Assembly (NCBI RefSeq): GCF_048544455.1
Contig: NC_133536.1
Coordinates: forward strand, 199,457,325-199,521,324
Direction: 5' to 3'
Origin: Silene latifolia
Taxonomy: Eukaryota > Streptophyta > Magnoliopsida > Caryophyllales > Caryophyllaceae
Length of the DNA stretch: 64,000 nt
Shown: one piece after another, positions 1 to 10,871 of the stretch
Layout of the letters: each line of letters opens with the position of its first letter
Position numbering within the stretch: the stretch's first letter is position 1
Position numbers and translations under genes: made by a program
The notes under the pieces: generated by a model
What the model was told of the DNA's origin: nothing
Database searches by the model: none
What the model saw: only the letters and a program-made list of their open reading frames with translations

Positions 1-188
1 TATTGCGGAAACGATGGCGGAGTATTGGCAGAGTTATTAGTTATATAAGGGTAAGATATACGGAGTAATAAGGACAAGATGATTTCCCCGACGTTAGAAT
101 GGAGTATTTATAGCGCACCAAAAAAGAAGAACGTGGTATTTATTTTCTTTATAATAAGGATACGAAGTATTTATTTAATTATTTTATA

Positions 189-448
189 CTCTCTCCCATT
201 CAAATCAAAGGTTATATTTGACTTTTTGGTACTATTCATGATTGTAAAGAATCTTTGATATTACTAGTAATCTATAAGATAAAACATAGTCATGCGAGAT
301 CTTGTTTGATTCATCGGTCATAAATGCTATAAGAATATCAAGTTTTTATAATTTTTAATAATGTGTAAGTAAAGATATTCACGTGGCAAAACGCGTCTCA
401 ACAAGCGTAATAAAGTTAAATGTAACCTTTGATTTGGATGTGAGGGAG
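189..448. mobile_element. Stowaway-type MITE
   Basis: The element is 260 bp long and non-coding. Its ends form imperfect terminal inverted repeats: the left begins CTCTCTCCCATTCAAATC and the reverse complement of the right begins CTCCCTCACATCCAAATC. It is flanked by TA dinucleotides (187-188 and 449-450). A CTCCCTC terminus plus a TA target duplication is the hallmark of Stowaway elements mobilised by Tc1/mariner transposases. Confidence 0.85.
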
Positions 449-592
449 TAATTTGAAACTTATAAAATTTTGGGTGCTGGGCTACTGATGGTAGAAGTTG
501 GATTAGCTTAGTTAGTACTGTAAGTCTGTAACCATTTTAATCATAAACTTTTTTATTGTTTGTTTGATTTTAATTAACCGTAAATATGTTAA

Positions 593-892
593 GGGGTCGT
601 TTGGTCTGAAGTATTAGAATGGTATGGAATGGATTATGATACCATAGTGGTATGAAGTTAGAACCCCATACTTACTCATGATTGTTTGGTTCGACCCTGA
701 AATGGGTATAGAGGTAGTAATAATATGAAATGGAGTTAAAAACTTGAATGGAACATGGGTATGAGATTCCAATGGGTTGGAATGGAGTTAGAATCCATTG
801 GGTATCTAACTCCATCCCAAAAACCTCCAACCAAACACTAAAATAAATTGAATCCATTCCAAGTAATTCCAAAAGCTCCAACTAAACACCCC
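593..892. mobile_element. MITE-like element with GGGGT-GTTTGGT ends
   Basis: The left end reads GGGGTCGTTTGGT, and the reverse complement of the right end reads GGGGTGTTTAGTTGG, about 300 bp apart. The interior carries repeated variants of AATGGAATGG and TGGGTATGA and no credible gene. I could not define a clean target duplication, so the superfamily (hAT or Harbinger type) is open. Confidence 0.5.
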
Positions 893-1055
893 AGTTATGA
901 CGGTAACCATTAACCATATATTTATATAGTACAGCTTGTATCTCGTTAGAGTTGGTTGATTTAAATAGTAAGATAAAATTATTCTCATTTCTTAAATACT
1001 TTCTCGTTTTGGCCATTTGTTTACCTTTTCCATTTCACAAATTCTCATTTAATAC

Positions 1056-1190
1056 GGACACTATCTTAAGCTTAAGACAGGTCAAATACATACCACATCA
1101 CATGGTAAATTGAATAGGAAAAGCCAAATTTTCTGTCTTTATTACCAAGTTGTAGTATTTGACCCATTTTAAGCTTAAGACGGATAGTAC
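1056..1190. repeat. Foldback repeat with TTAAGCTTAAGAC arms
   Basis: Two inverted arms (1056-1092 and 1153-1190) share GACACTATC..TTAAGCTTAAGAC..GGTCAAATAC with few mismatches around a 60-bp spacer. The arrangement fits a small MITE or its remnant. The motif recurs just outside at 1191-1200. Confidence 0.5.
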
Positions 1191-2074
1191 CCGTCTTAAG
1201 CAAGACCTACTGTTTCCATTTTGGGTATCCTAGTCAATTGTTTACCCTTCTATTTTGGGAATACTAGCGCTTTTAATGAAAATTTTGATCCTCCACACAT
1301 AATTTGGTCCATTTGTCATTAAATAATTAACCGTTAAAACCAAAATGTATAAACAAATGACCGGGACGGATGAAGTGTAATTTTAAGTTTGATTTTTTCT
1401 TGTATTTAGATGATCCAAGGAAAGATGGTGAATAGTAAGGCAAAGATGTGAAATAAACATACTCAAGTGTGAGTAATTTAGAAGCAGATACGAAGTAGTA
1501 TTTATTCTTTTAGTCTACTTGAATCATGATTAGATTACCTAATCTAAAAGACACTCCAGTATATATGCTTATGCTTTTCTTTTTGCTTCGGACATAGCAC
1601 ATAGGTCAGTTCGTTCTCCCTTACTAGACATAAATAAAAAGTTCACCGTTACAATAATGATAACTTATTCTACACGTACATACGTGTAACCCAATCAACC
1701 AAGATGTTCAAGATTAAGCTTTTGCATGTAGCCTTAGTTGTTTTTGTTTCTTGCACCTGTGGAATTAAGATTTGAACTCCGTAATTTACGGGGATGAATA
1801 ATTATTTTTGTAGTATAGAGGAAATTTAAAGAAATCGAAAATTTAACTAAAAATTTTGAAATTTTCATTTCTCATGGACGAGCACCCCGCCCATTAGAGC
1901 CGGTTTTGACTTTTGAGGGTCGTTTATAGGGCGGCAGTCTAGGGTTCAAGCTTAAAAGATGCTCAATCGTCTAGATTTTTTTTTTCGATTACACATTTGT
2001 ATATTTTCACAAATTGGTATATGGGACCATTTAATATGACTAGCCCAATAAACAAAACAAAAACCCAGTTAATA
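1191..2074. other. Intergenic, no gene seen
   Basis: AT-rich DNA without a supported coding region. The stretch at about 1365-1380 (GGGACGGATGAAGT) resembles a decayed Stowaway terminus, but I found no partner arm. Confidence 0.5.
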
Positions 2075-2332
2075 CTCACTTTACATCTTATTGTTCTACC
2101 CATTTACTTTATATACGGTTTCCTAGACGGTACTTTGACCATCTTTTTATTCATTTATATGTATTTTTTTTGGGGATGAAAATAAAAAAATTTAAAAGAG
2201 TTTTATAACAAAGTTAACCATGTAAATATCATGTTATAAAATATTATATTTTTATACTTTATTAATGGTCAAAGTTTCTAAAAGTTGACCTCTAAAAAAA
2301 CAAATAGGTAGAACAATAAGATGCGGAGGGAA
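2075..2332. mobile_element. Stowaway-type MITE
   Basis: The left end CTCACTTTACATCTTATTG mirrors the right end, whose reverse complement contains CCCTCCGCATCTTATTG. The shared GCATCTTATTGTTCTACC-like block is nearly perfect. Flanking TA dinucleotides at 2073-2074 and 2333-2334 give the expected target duplication. Length is 258 bp and no coding capacity is visible. Confidence 0.8.
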
Positions 2333-2529
2333 TATAAGACTAGCCTGAATGACCACATATAAGTCGTTTAGACTAATTTAGCTTTAATCTTTAGACCAAA
2401 TAACCAACATCACATTTCAGAATTAAAACGAATCTTGATCCACATTTCCACCCACTAGCAGGTCAAATGCAATGTCAACTTTGCCCATTTAAAACGTTGG
2501 GATTTCATTTTACGAGGTACAAATATGTA

Positions 2530-2830
2530 AACCTGGTAAATGAGGTTACTCGGATTAGGTTCGGTTTGGGTCATTTTCAGGTCAATAATTATCGAGTTAT
2601 TTATCAGATCGGGTCATTTGGGTTTAGGCCGTTTTGGTCATTTCGGGTCAATATTTTTCTTAAAACTTGTCAATTCGGGTCATTTTTTGTCTATTGGGTT
2701 ATTTCGGATCACTCCAAATCGTGTAATTTCGATTCGGGTGACTTTTGGGTCGGGGCAAGTAAGGATTACACTTTTTGGGTCATGGGTAAGTCTTACCATG
2801 TCGGGTCATTCGGATCGGATTAGCTTTAGC
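2530..2830. repeat. Degenerate GGGTCA-rich repeat
   Basis: Irregular repeats of TCGGGTCATTT and similar words fill this stretch on the plus strand. They keep two short frames open by composition only. The words resemble the interior of the hAT-type element at 11446-11957, but no clear terminal repeats are seen here. Confidence 0.6.
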
Positions 2831-3137
2831 AAGTAAAGTCTACAAGTATGGACCAAAATGGGTTGATGAACCATCTTGTACTGCACTTCACACAAAACAT
2901 GCAAAGTTGCACATGAATTTATAGGGAAGTCTTCGTTAGGCGGTATGGCAATGCTAACAATGCTAATGCCTACCACAAGAATTTCGTAGACATGCAGGGC
3001 GATATGGTGCTCTAGGAATTTAGGACCATTCTCTAACATGAAATAAATTGGTCACACAACAAATTCTAGTACTCACAAATTATTGACGGAGTATTAAGAT
3101 TCTTTGTACAAACACAAATTAACAAGCATTTACTTGG
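2831..3137. other. Intergenic with one unrecognised short ORF
   Basis: A 77-codon minus-strand frame (2806-3039) runs through this stretch. It has a hydrophobic run in the middle (ILVVGISIVSIAI) but no family that I recognise, and it overlaps the repeat to its left. It could be a gene fragment or chance. Confidence 0.2.
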
Positions 3138-3425
3138 GAGGAAAAGTAAAATACATTTTCGGCGTGAAATACTACTTATAACGCTATGTTAATATATGTT
3201 CTTTCTGGAAAATTATCCGATAATCTTTACACCAAATTACTGTTAAGTCTGTTACGGAGTGTTACCCCATGAGAAATCGGCATATACTAAAGGAGAATAA
3301 GTAAAAAACAATTTCGGGGTGAAAATTCTACTTTTAACGTTAGATGTTCTTTCTGGAAAATTATCTGATAATCTTTATACCACATTACTGTTAGTGTTAC
3401 CCCATGAGAAATCGGCATATAATGA
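3138..3425. repeat. Two-copy tandem duplication, about 135-155 bp
   Basis: Copy 1 (about 3138-3285) and copy 2 (about 3289-3425) both contain TTTCGG.GTGAAA, ATGTTCTTTCTGGAAAATT and GTTACCCCATGAGAAATCGG in the same order. Small indels separate them, so the period varies between 135 and 154 bp along the unit. Confidence 0.75.
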
Positions 3426-3426
3426 T

Positions 3427-3451
3427 AAATACAGCCCTAAGGGCTGTATTT
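3427..3451. repeat. Perfect 11-bp stem hairpin
   Basis: AAATACAGCCC and GGGCTGTATTT form a perfect inverted repeat around the loop TAA. It directly follows the tandem duplication and may be a TE end or a recombination scar. It lies about 900 bp beyond the RDR6 stop codon. Confidence 0.7.
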
Positions 3452-4350
3452 AAGGTTCCAAAAAAGGAATGAAAACCTTAAATCAAGCATTAATGACATC
3501 AATTTACGCGTTATTGTGTCATAAATTCCTAATTTAATTCCATTTTGGGAAGTAATTTAGTTCTTAAATTTATCATTACCGTATACTAAAAGCAAAAATA
3601 AATTTAAGACCGTTTCACATGAAAATTTGTGTTGTCACCCTCTTATAAAAACACTATACCTTAGTAATTCGATTTAGAAAAGTCGGGAAAGTTGCAAAAA
3701 TATAAAAACATCAGGCTGGTATAAAACCACTTGGAAACAAAGAATTGCAATCGGGGAGGCCAGAAATACTCCCTCAGTCAAAACAAATTGTTCATGTTAT
3801 ACACCACAACACCACATCTTTGCTCTTCATTTCTCTCATCGACTTTTTAAGAGCTCCGAGGCACATAGGTTATGTAAAAAGCTCTACAGTATGTTGCAAG
3901 TAAAAACATGTTTAAAAACGGAAAACAAAGAATTAACCGAGACATAAAAAAAATGCCAAGAATACCGAGACAAAAGGAGTGCCAAGTTATTTATAGTAGG
4001 TAGGTAGTTTACGTAGTCATACCATGGGATACTTCAAACCAAGTCGGACTAACACGGGTTAAAGCAGACCCACTAAGACATGCCTTGCCTAAAATAAAGT
4101 GTCAACTAAAAAAACAAGATGAAAACTCAAGACTTTAAGATCACAAAGTCATCTGCAATAGAAGAGTAGCATTTCAATTCAAACAAACAAGTCACCTGCC
4201 ATGATGACCTTCTTAGACAGTAAGATCACAAATTAAGGTTGAATTATAGTATTAAAAAGTAGACAGGAAAAGAAAAAACAACTTACTAGCAAAAATATAA
4301 TTGGCAGAGCGGCCTTGCAGCCGGATCATAATCGACAAACATCACACGAG
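3452..4350. other. 3' flank of the RDR6 gene
   Basis: No separate gene is seen. The part nearest 4350 should hold the 3'UTR and polyadenylation region of the minus-strand RDR6 gene. ACTCCCTCAGTC at about 3771 resembles a Stowaway end, but a matching partner was not found. Confidence 0.4.
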
Positions 4351-7300
4351 CTACGATAGCTCCAACCTCTCGGCAAGGTAATTAGCGAGAGAATCTATTG
4401 GCTTGTGCAGGTGTTCACGGTCTCTCCTTCTCCCTCGTCTTACCTTAATACGAGCCAGGTAATCAGAAGGAATCCATGCAAAGCTTAGAATGGGGTCCGC
4501 ATGTCTCTGCCCATCTGGGCCTTGAAGATCCATGGACCGTTTGACCCATTCAGAATGGTAACTAACCCGGTACCAAGCGGACGCCTTCTTCTCATAAACC
4601 TCATTCTTCTCTTCATCACCTAGCTCGTCAACTGAGGGGCCTAGCCTATTGAAATGTTGGCGGAATTCTCTTCTTAGACAATTGTAGGCATGCTTAAGTT
4701 TCTCTTTGAGCTCGCCAGTCTTCCTGCTACTGTATTTTGGAATGGACCATACATGCCCCGTTACAATCTCAGCTTCCTTGCTGACTTTGTACTGTGCGAG
4801 AAGACCATAAACTTGGCCCACGTAGGAGCATTTCAGGCCCCATGCCTCGCTGATGAATTCATCAGCACCCGGAACATCAAGATCTGTGTCATAGACGACA
4901 TCTCGAGGACCGAAGTCCAGCTCAGAAGAGGTGAATGGTTTTTCATCATACACGTCCATAATCCGCCGGTATAATCTACCCAAGATCTTCTCGGACTTGT
5001 AACTCTGATTTTCGGGTTTTCCCATGAAGTCCGGGTACATCTTGGGTTTTAAATCATTCGGCATGGTCACAACTTTCCCCGTCTTTGGGAAGTCAACAGC
5101 TAATGCTGCTAGTTCTGCTAGTTTCAGACATTTATCATCTAGAGCCCCATAAGGACTGCTGTCAGCATGAACTACATGAGCATTGCAGATGATACCCAGG
5201 TTCTCATTTACCATGTTCTTTGTGAAAAAATCTATTATTTCCTGCAAATTCAGTAAACAAAAATATATCAGAAGAGTTGTTTAATCATACAAACCCAAAT
5301 CAACATTCTGAACAAGTACAACTCATCATATTCAGCTATGTAGTTTGCACCTGCTAAAAGTACACTGCAAGTACCGGTGGTGGCTGGACAACAAGAAATT
5401 GTTTAGATTTTAAATGTTTTCGAAATCAAATTTGGGCAAACTGCGCACAACAGCTTTGTTTTACGGTGTCCCAGGAACCCATGTCACTACACATGCATCT
5501 GCCACTGGCACACGTACTCTTCTCCTCATAACTCAGCTATCTCTTTAACATAGATGAAGTATCAAGAGCAGGAATAGAAATCTGAGTTTCAATTGTTTGA
5601 CACGAGTACTTGAAGACAAAATAAAGCGCACAAGCAACATAGATGGTCAGATCCAATTTTACTTCTCACTAAAATTAGCCTTTATACACTACAAACTTTC
5701 AGCATAAATTTAAAGGCTTAATGTCTATCACAGTTTGGGCACTCTCTAAATCATCAGAACGAAGGAATGGTGTCTCACGGAACTATTCTCAGATATATAG
5801 TTTGCTAAAGGACTTATAGTGATGAAAAATGTAAGATGGCACATTTTAAAATGTTTCATGACATTCTAAAAAGTATTGCATCACCAATGACCAGGAGGAT
5901 TTTTGATTGCAATGACCAGTTTGAACAGAAACCAGTATAAAATGTTTGCAATGTCAAGATGGAGGCAGTACCCTGATCGTTTTAAACCAGAGAAGCCTCC
6001 TAAGTTACAACTTGCAAGATGAAATGTTAGCCTTTCTGGAAACAAGTCACCTATCAACCAAACCAGCACATGGAATAATAAGCAACTATAAAAGTTAATT
6101 ACCACATGAGTAACTTGACGGTTTTGTTCTCTCACTGGAGCAGGAGTATACTCCATTGGCGGCCAGCTACGTTTGCCCGGCGGAATGAGCACGTCTTCCC
6201 AAGCAACAAAATACAGATCACCATCCAGATCACTTCCAGAAGCTTCATCTGTATGTGGTCGTTCTCCCTTTTGCGGGAAGACAACACAGTCCGTGAGATG
6301 ATGTAACCCAGGTGCATCAACTGCTTCCAAAACCCGTATGTCTCCTGGATGGAGACAAGGATTTTTACCAACAATAACAATCCCCTTGACAACTTGCAAG
6401 TTCTTGGTTTCTGAAAAGCGAGGTCCGTGCTTGGAGAAGCAATTTTCAAGGCATGGATAGGAGACTTGAACAAAGCATTGACCCTGTTCAAGAACACCCA
6501 ACTCGTCTAGGCACCCCATCAACCACCTGCCAGACGGGACAAAGATTCGGGACTTCTCTCTTAGATCTGCCAGTTGTGCTGCCCTTATACATGTGAGCAT
6601 GCTCCTTAGATGGGGTTCCGTTTGTGGTCGGAAACCCGCGCTCAACATGATGGCGCCCGTGTTGCCTTCATCAGCACAAGATGCTGTCAATATATCGAAT
6701 GCTACGTCAGCATCCTCGATCATCTTGTCAAGATTGGAAACCATAGCCTCCTGCATTTTCCAAAAAATGTTGGCTGGAACCCCCAATGCTGACAGCAATA
6801 ATATTATTTGCCTGTTCAAAAAGCCTGGCTGAAATCTGGTCCATGAACAAACTTCCACAATTTTGTGTTCTGATTGGAACTTATTCATGCTTGGCCTAAG
6901 ATGAAGTTTGATTTTATCGTCTTTTGTTGGCCAGCAAGCAACAACACCTTTACAGCCAGCAAATCGAATCTGATATGCACAGGGTGGGTTGTCTGTCAAT
7001 TGCAACTTTGCTGCAACTTGCATGGCAAGATCTTTAGATATGATGCCTATTCCATCAGAAAAGACGTAATTGTTTCTTTTAACATCAGGATAGTCAAAGT
7101 CAACCTCACCCCGTGACACTTCAACAGTGGCATAAGTAGACGAGAAGCATTGGCCCATCCGGGCAGCACACTTGGCGACATTCCTGTTTGTGAACTTCCC
7201 CATCCAGCTTCTAATTTTAAAGACAGTTAAATTCTGATCTTCAGCAAAAAACCAAGCAGAACGATCCCTCAACTGGTTAGCCGAGAATGCTAAAAAGGTG

Positions 7301-8817
7301 TACTTTCGACCACATAGGTAAAAATCATCTCGGAGAATTGATTTCACCCGGTTGAATACTAATGTTCTTTGAAGAAATGAATTTTTTGTGATTATCTTTA
7401 GTATGGGAGCACCATAACATGAAAGGACACTAGAGTTCAACATTTGCAATCCTTCATCCATGAAAGTCACCCTAAGGAACCTATCGGAGACGTGGTTATA
7501 CTCCCTAAGAACTCGGTTAGAGAGTTCGATTTCTGGAGGAAGACAATATGCTTTCGTCGGGGTGATTATTATTCGTCTGACTTCTACAGTGTCAGACAAT
7601 TTTGTTTGGTCTCTCAGAAGCTTCGGGTTCTTCAAAAGCCATTCATGAACAAGCTTAAGCCTCTTGCAAGCATCAAAAACTGGGTGCTTATAGGAAGAGA
7701 TGTGTCTTAAAGCAGCCACATTCATCTCCTTGGTTTGGCTTCTAATCACGTCAAAGAACTCGTCAGATAATTGGTGTTGGTTAAAAATCCCTTTGTGAAT
7801 GACAGAATTGAGCATGAATCTCACATCAAAAGGTACATCTCTTTCATATTGCACACAGAAAAAAGGATCTAACATTGGCATCCCAAAATGCGGTTCATCA
7901 TTGACCCTTAGTTTATTTATGGGGTCATCGACCGGGACTCGGTGTTCCATGAGATACTTTAAGGCCCTGTTAACACTAGGACCATTACGGGGTGGGATCA
8001 CAATCCTGTATGAACTGCACCTACCTATTGAACCGCTATAAGTGAAATCTGTGGTTCTTATCCAAGGGTCATCATCATCCAAAAGATCAAAAGGGACAGT
8101 TGTATAGATATCATCATCCGCTGTTCTGTAGTATACCAATGGAGAAGACGATAGTTGTAGCAAAATAACTAAGGCTGAATAGTCAGTGTACCTTTTGACC
8201 TCAGTAATATCTCTGACAAGGAATTCAACCCTAAAATCACACTCAATCACAGCTTTTTTATTTTCACCCTTGAAAGCAAAAGCAGTTTTCTTTTTGAAAA
8301 AAAATTTGCACGTTCTGTCAAAAGGATCCACAGAAAAAGTGATACCCCGAGTGGGTCCTCTCCAGCTAACAAGCAACTCATCCCGACTAACCAAAGTTCC
8401 CACATCAAGACAAACATTAGTAAGCTTGAATGGAATTACTTCCCTTCTCCTTTGGTTCATGCGAAAAGGGTTTGTAGGACCCTTGCTAACTTGTAGAGGT
8501 TTCCCAAACAATATAAGGTCGCCACGTCCAACGGCATCTTGAACTGAGCGCACCGATTCACTACTTCCAAAGTGAACAAAAGCGTGAGGCTCTACTTTCT
8601 CATAGTCATTTGTATTAGTCAATTCTTCGACGTTTATTTGGAAGTCCGGAAATGACTCTGGAGGAGTCCATGATTTCTTCAATCTACACCTCCAAACAAG
8701 CACCCCAGTTTCTTCTTCCAAGAAATCTACCAGCTCTTTGGCAGTGATATTATTGTCAAACCCACCAAAACTGAGTTGAGTGAGCACCAACTCATGGTCA
8801 TTATTTTTCGACCCCAT
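4351..8817 (-). CDS. RDR6: RNA-dependent RNA polymerase 6 (RDR6/SGS2/SDE1 type)
   Basis: The CDS is join(complement 8817-6103, 5241-4351), 905 + 296 codons, giving 1201 aa, the usual length for RDR6. The start is the ATG at 8817 (MGSKNN). Residues 1-110 are an N-terminal RRM-like region (TQLSFGGF, EPHAFVHF). The C-terminal half holds the RdRP core, including FLAFSANQLRDRSAWFF, VFSDGIG and the catalytic DLDGD loop at residues 863-867. The second exon carries NAHVVHADSS and LAELAALAVDFPKTGK. The family converts single-stranded RNA to dsRNA for 21-nt secondary siRNAs (tasiRNA, transgene and virus silencing), working with SGS3 and DCL4 in cytoplasmic granules. The frame is intact and all key aspartates are present. 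RDR6 is preferred over RDR1/2 because the N-terminus, the intron position and the overall similarity fit RDR6 best. Confidence 0.95.
5242..6102 (-). other. RDR6 coding intron
   Basis: The minus-strand donor is CATGTG|GTAATT and the acceptor is TTTGCAG|GAAATA. The intron is 861 bp and phase 0, and it rejoins ..VTHV to EIIDFF. That keeps the strongly conserved RDR6 segment collinear. Reading through the donor instead soon yields unrelated residues and a stop. Confidence 0.9.
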
Positions 8818-8896
8818 TCTCTCTTAGAATTAGTTCTCTTAACTAGCACAAGTTATATCACTCAGAACTTTAGACAAAATCTATGCCAGGATTGTA

Positions 8897-9730
8897 CTGC
8901 ATAAACACAAAAGAAAACATTAGTTTTTTTTTTTTTTTTTTTTTTTTTTGAAATCAAGAAACCATTAGTTAATATGTAGTATTGTAGTGTAATTTCATAG
9001 TTTGCAGTTTGCACTTTCTATCATCGAAAGATTAAAAGCCCAATTTTCTCGGACATTTGAAACTTTGAAAGTGTAGATAGATATCAAAGAATATGGTGAT
9101 TGCTAGCAAGATCGTTCTACACGTAAAACCGTTTTACACAAGACCAACCCGAACACAACATAGTGGGAAACAACTTACAGATAAGAAAACACACCTCATT
9201 ACAACAGGGCAAAAAAAAAAACCATTAGAAACCCTAATATTTTGAATGGCCAAAATCATACAGTGAGGACAAAGCTGTTTAGGGTAATCAAAATTTCACA
9301 CAGTTTCAATCTTTCACCTAAATTCTTATGTAAAAGGGTTAAATTGATGATTAATTCATAAATATGATGCAACTAAAGAACTACCCACCATTAAAAGTTC
9401 ACAAAGTTTTAATCTTTCACCTAAATTCTTTTGTAAAAAGGTTAAATTGAAGATGAGTTAATAAATTTGATGCAACTACAGAACTACCCACCACTCAAAA
9501 TAAAAAATAGAAATAAAGCGAAGAGATTTGCCAATCATATATGTTCAATGCTCAAATTATTAGTATAACATTCAACAAACAAATTAAACCCAGAAAAAGA
9601 TCCGTAAAATTAAAGGGTAATCATACAAACATTAGAATCAAACAAAGAAAATATGGGACAATTGCAGTTAAAAACGCTTACAAATACGAGTAACTGTTAA
9701 AAAGTACTTGAACATGAAGAAATTACTAAC
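8897..9730 (-). other. Predicted 5'UTR intron of RDR6
   Basis: On the minus strand AAAG|GTTAGTAATT (exon end at 9731) could be a donor and TTTATGCAG|TACAAT (exon start at 8896) an acceptor. This would place an 834-bp intron 79 bp upstream of the ATG. The interior holds an A-tract of about 26 nt (T on plus, about 8924-8949). The intron is inferred from splice-site quality only; no transcript evidence is available here. Confidence 0.5.
9293..9498. repeat. 103-bp tandem duplication inside the RDR6 leader intron
   Basis: Two adjacent units (about 9293-9395 and 9396-9498) share AATCTTTCACCTAAATTCTT, GGTTAAATTGA, GATGCAACTA and GAACTACCCACCA in order, with about a dozen differences. The period measured on the first shared block is 103 bp (9308 versus 9411). 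Confidence 0.85.
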
Positions 9731-9877
9731 CTTTAATGGATTGTATTGTTCTTAAGAAAGGGGATTTGGAGCAAATGTGTAGTGTAGAAGTGCAGATGAG
9801 AAGAAGATTAATCGAGGAAAAGGCTTTGAAAATTGAATAAAGTGAAGTGTACTTTTGACTGAATACACTAAGGAGGG
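9731..9877 (-). promoter_or_regulatory. Predicted RDR6 first (non-coding) exon and proximal promoter
   Basis: The sequence upstream of the predicted leader-intron donor should hold the transcription start of the minus-strand RDR6 gene. No convincing TATA box is visible. The Mutator-like element begins only about 150 bp beyond the donor, so its terminal repeat probably lies at or in the core promoter. Confidence 0.35.
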
Positions 9878-10640
9878 TTTGTTTCGAGATATGCTATATC
9901 ACACACCCGGTTTTACTTGTTACGCCCCCTATTTTTTCATTTATTCCTTTTATACCCTTGGACTTTAAAAACAATTTAATGTGAAAATATAATTCTCGCT
10001 TTTTAGTTTATGAATTTCGGAAACGGCTTTTAACAAAATAAAAAGCGGGGACGGTTTTGTTAAAGTATTGTTTTATAGTTATTGGATTTTGGTGATGTTA
10101 TTTACACTTACTAATTATTGTATTATCGTAAATGATTTTCGTTTACGATTTCTATTATATCCAATAACCGCTTTGTCGTAAATGAGTTTTAAGACGGTTT
10201 TAAAAAAAAAAAGTAATTTAATATGTACACGTTCCTAAAAAACGTATTTTCACCCACCATCACATTTACTCAAAAAATCATTCAACTCCCTCCTTCATCA
10301 TTCATCTGTAACTTTTCTATCTTCTTCTAAATCAATTTTCACATTTTTTTTTAAAAAATGTAAATTCCAAACAATCCAACAATCAACAAATCAGTGGAAC
10401 TCAACACAAGTATAAGGTATGCATCTTTCTTGCTTTGATTTTGTTAATTTTGTTTTTTAATTAGATTAGAATTTTTTCAATTGAAGTTAGATTAGTTTTG
10501 TTAGGTGGAGATTAAGTTCGATTATTGTTGTTTAAAGCCAATTAGTGTTGGATAATTGGTGTTTACACCTAATTAGGATATCGTTTATGTTGTAATTTTG
10601 CTGCGTTTTTGTCATGTAATCGAAAAAAAAATTGAAAAAA

Positions 10641-10841
10641 ATGGCCTTGTCGTGTGAAATAGACGACGCAGCCATGGAAGTGTCATGTGAAATAGACGAC
10701 GCAGCCATGGCCTTGTCGTCTCATTTACACGACAGTACGAAGGATGTGTCGTGTGGTTTACACGACGGGTCCTTGGCGTTGTCTTGTGGTTTACACGACG
10801 GCTCCTTGGCCATGTCTTGTAACCCACTTGACGGCTCGTAG
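10641..10841 (+). CDS. Hypothetical protein of six exact 11-residue repeats
   Basis: The ATG sits in a strong context (AAAAAAATGG) at the first base of repeat unit 1, and the frame ends exactly after unit 6. The stop is a TAG that replaces the first codon of a seventh unit. Units read MALSCEIDDAA, MEVSCEIDDAA, MALSSHLHDST, KDVSCGLHDGS, LALSCGLHDGS and LAMSCNPLDGS, giving a consensus of x-A-x-S-C-x-x-x-D-x-x. The 66-aa product has no signal peptide, membrane segment or family that I recognise. The opposite strand is also open (93 codons, RRVNHTTRP-like repeats), so the coding appearance may be a by-product of the 33-bp DNA repeat. Expression would depend on the element's own leader (splice donor at 10417, candidate acceptor TAATTAG at 10576). 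Confidence 0.3.
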   Translation: MALSCEIDDAAMEVSCEIDDAAMALSSHLHDSTKDVSCGLHDGSLALSCGLHDGSLAMSCNPLDGS

Positions 10842-10871
10842 GCCGTGTCTTGTAACCTACACGACATGTCC
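10641..10871. repeat. Seven-copy 33-bp repeat with internal palindromes
   Basis: Units start at 10641, 10674, 10707, 10740, 10773, 10806 and 10839. Most carry an inverted repeat of the form GTCGTGT-N5-ACACGAC; the clearest copy is 10748-10766 (GTCGTGTGGTTTACACGAC, perfect 7-bp stem). Later units are more diverged (CTTGTAAC..CTTGACGG). The 33-bp period keeps frames open on both strands. Confidence 0.9.

Noticed and set aside
2467-2836. Overlapping plus-strand frames of 98 and 118 codons
   Set aside because: They follow the GGGTCA-rich low-complexity repeat; composition (G, F, S, R) and overlap in two frames point to chance.
6132-8542. Several plus- and minus-strand frames of 60-121 codons
   Set aside because: They are shadows of the RDR6 exon in other frames, without start context or family features.
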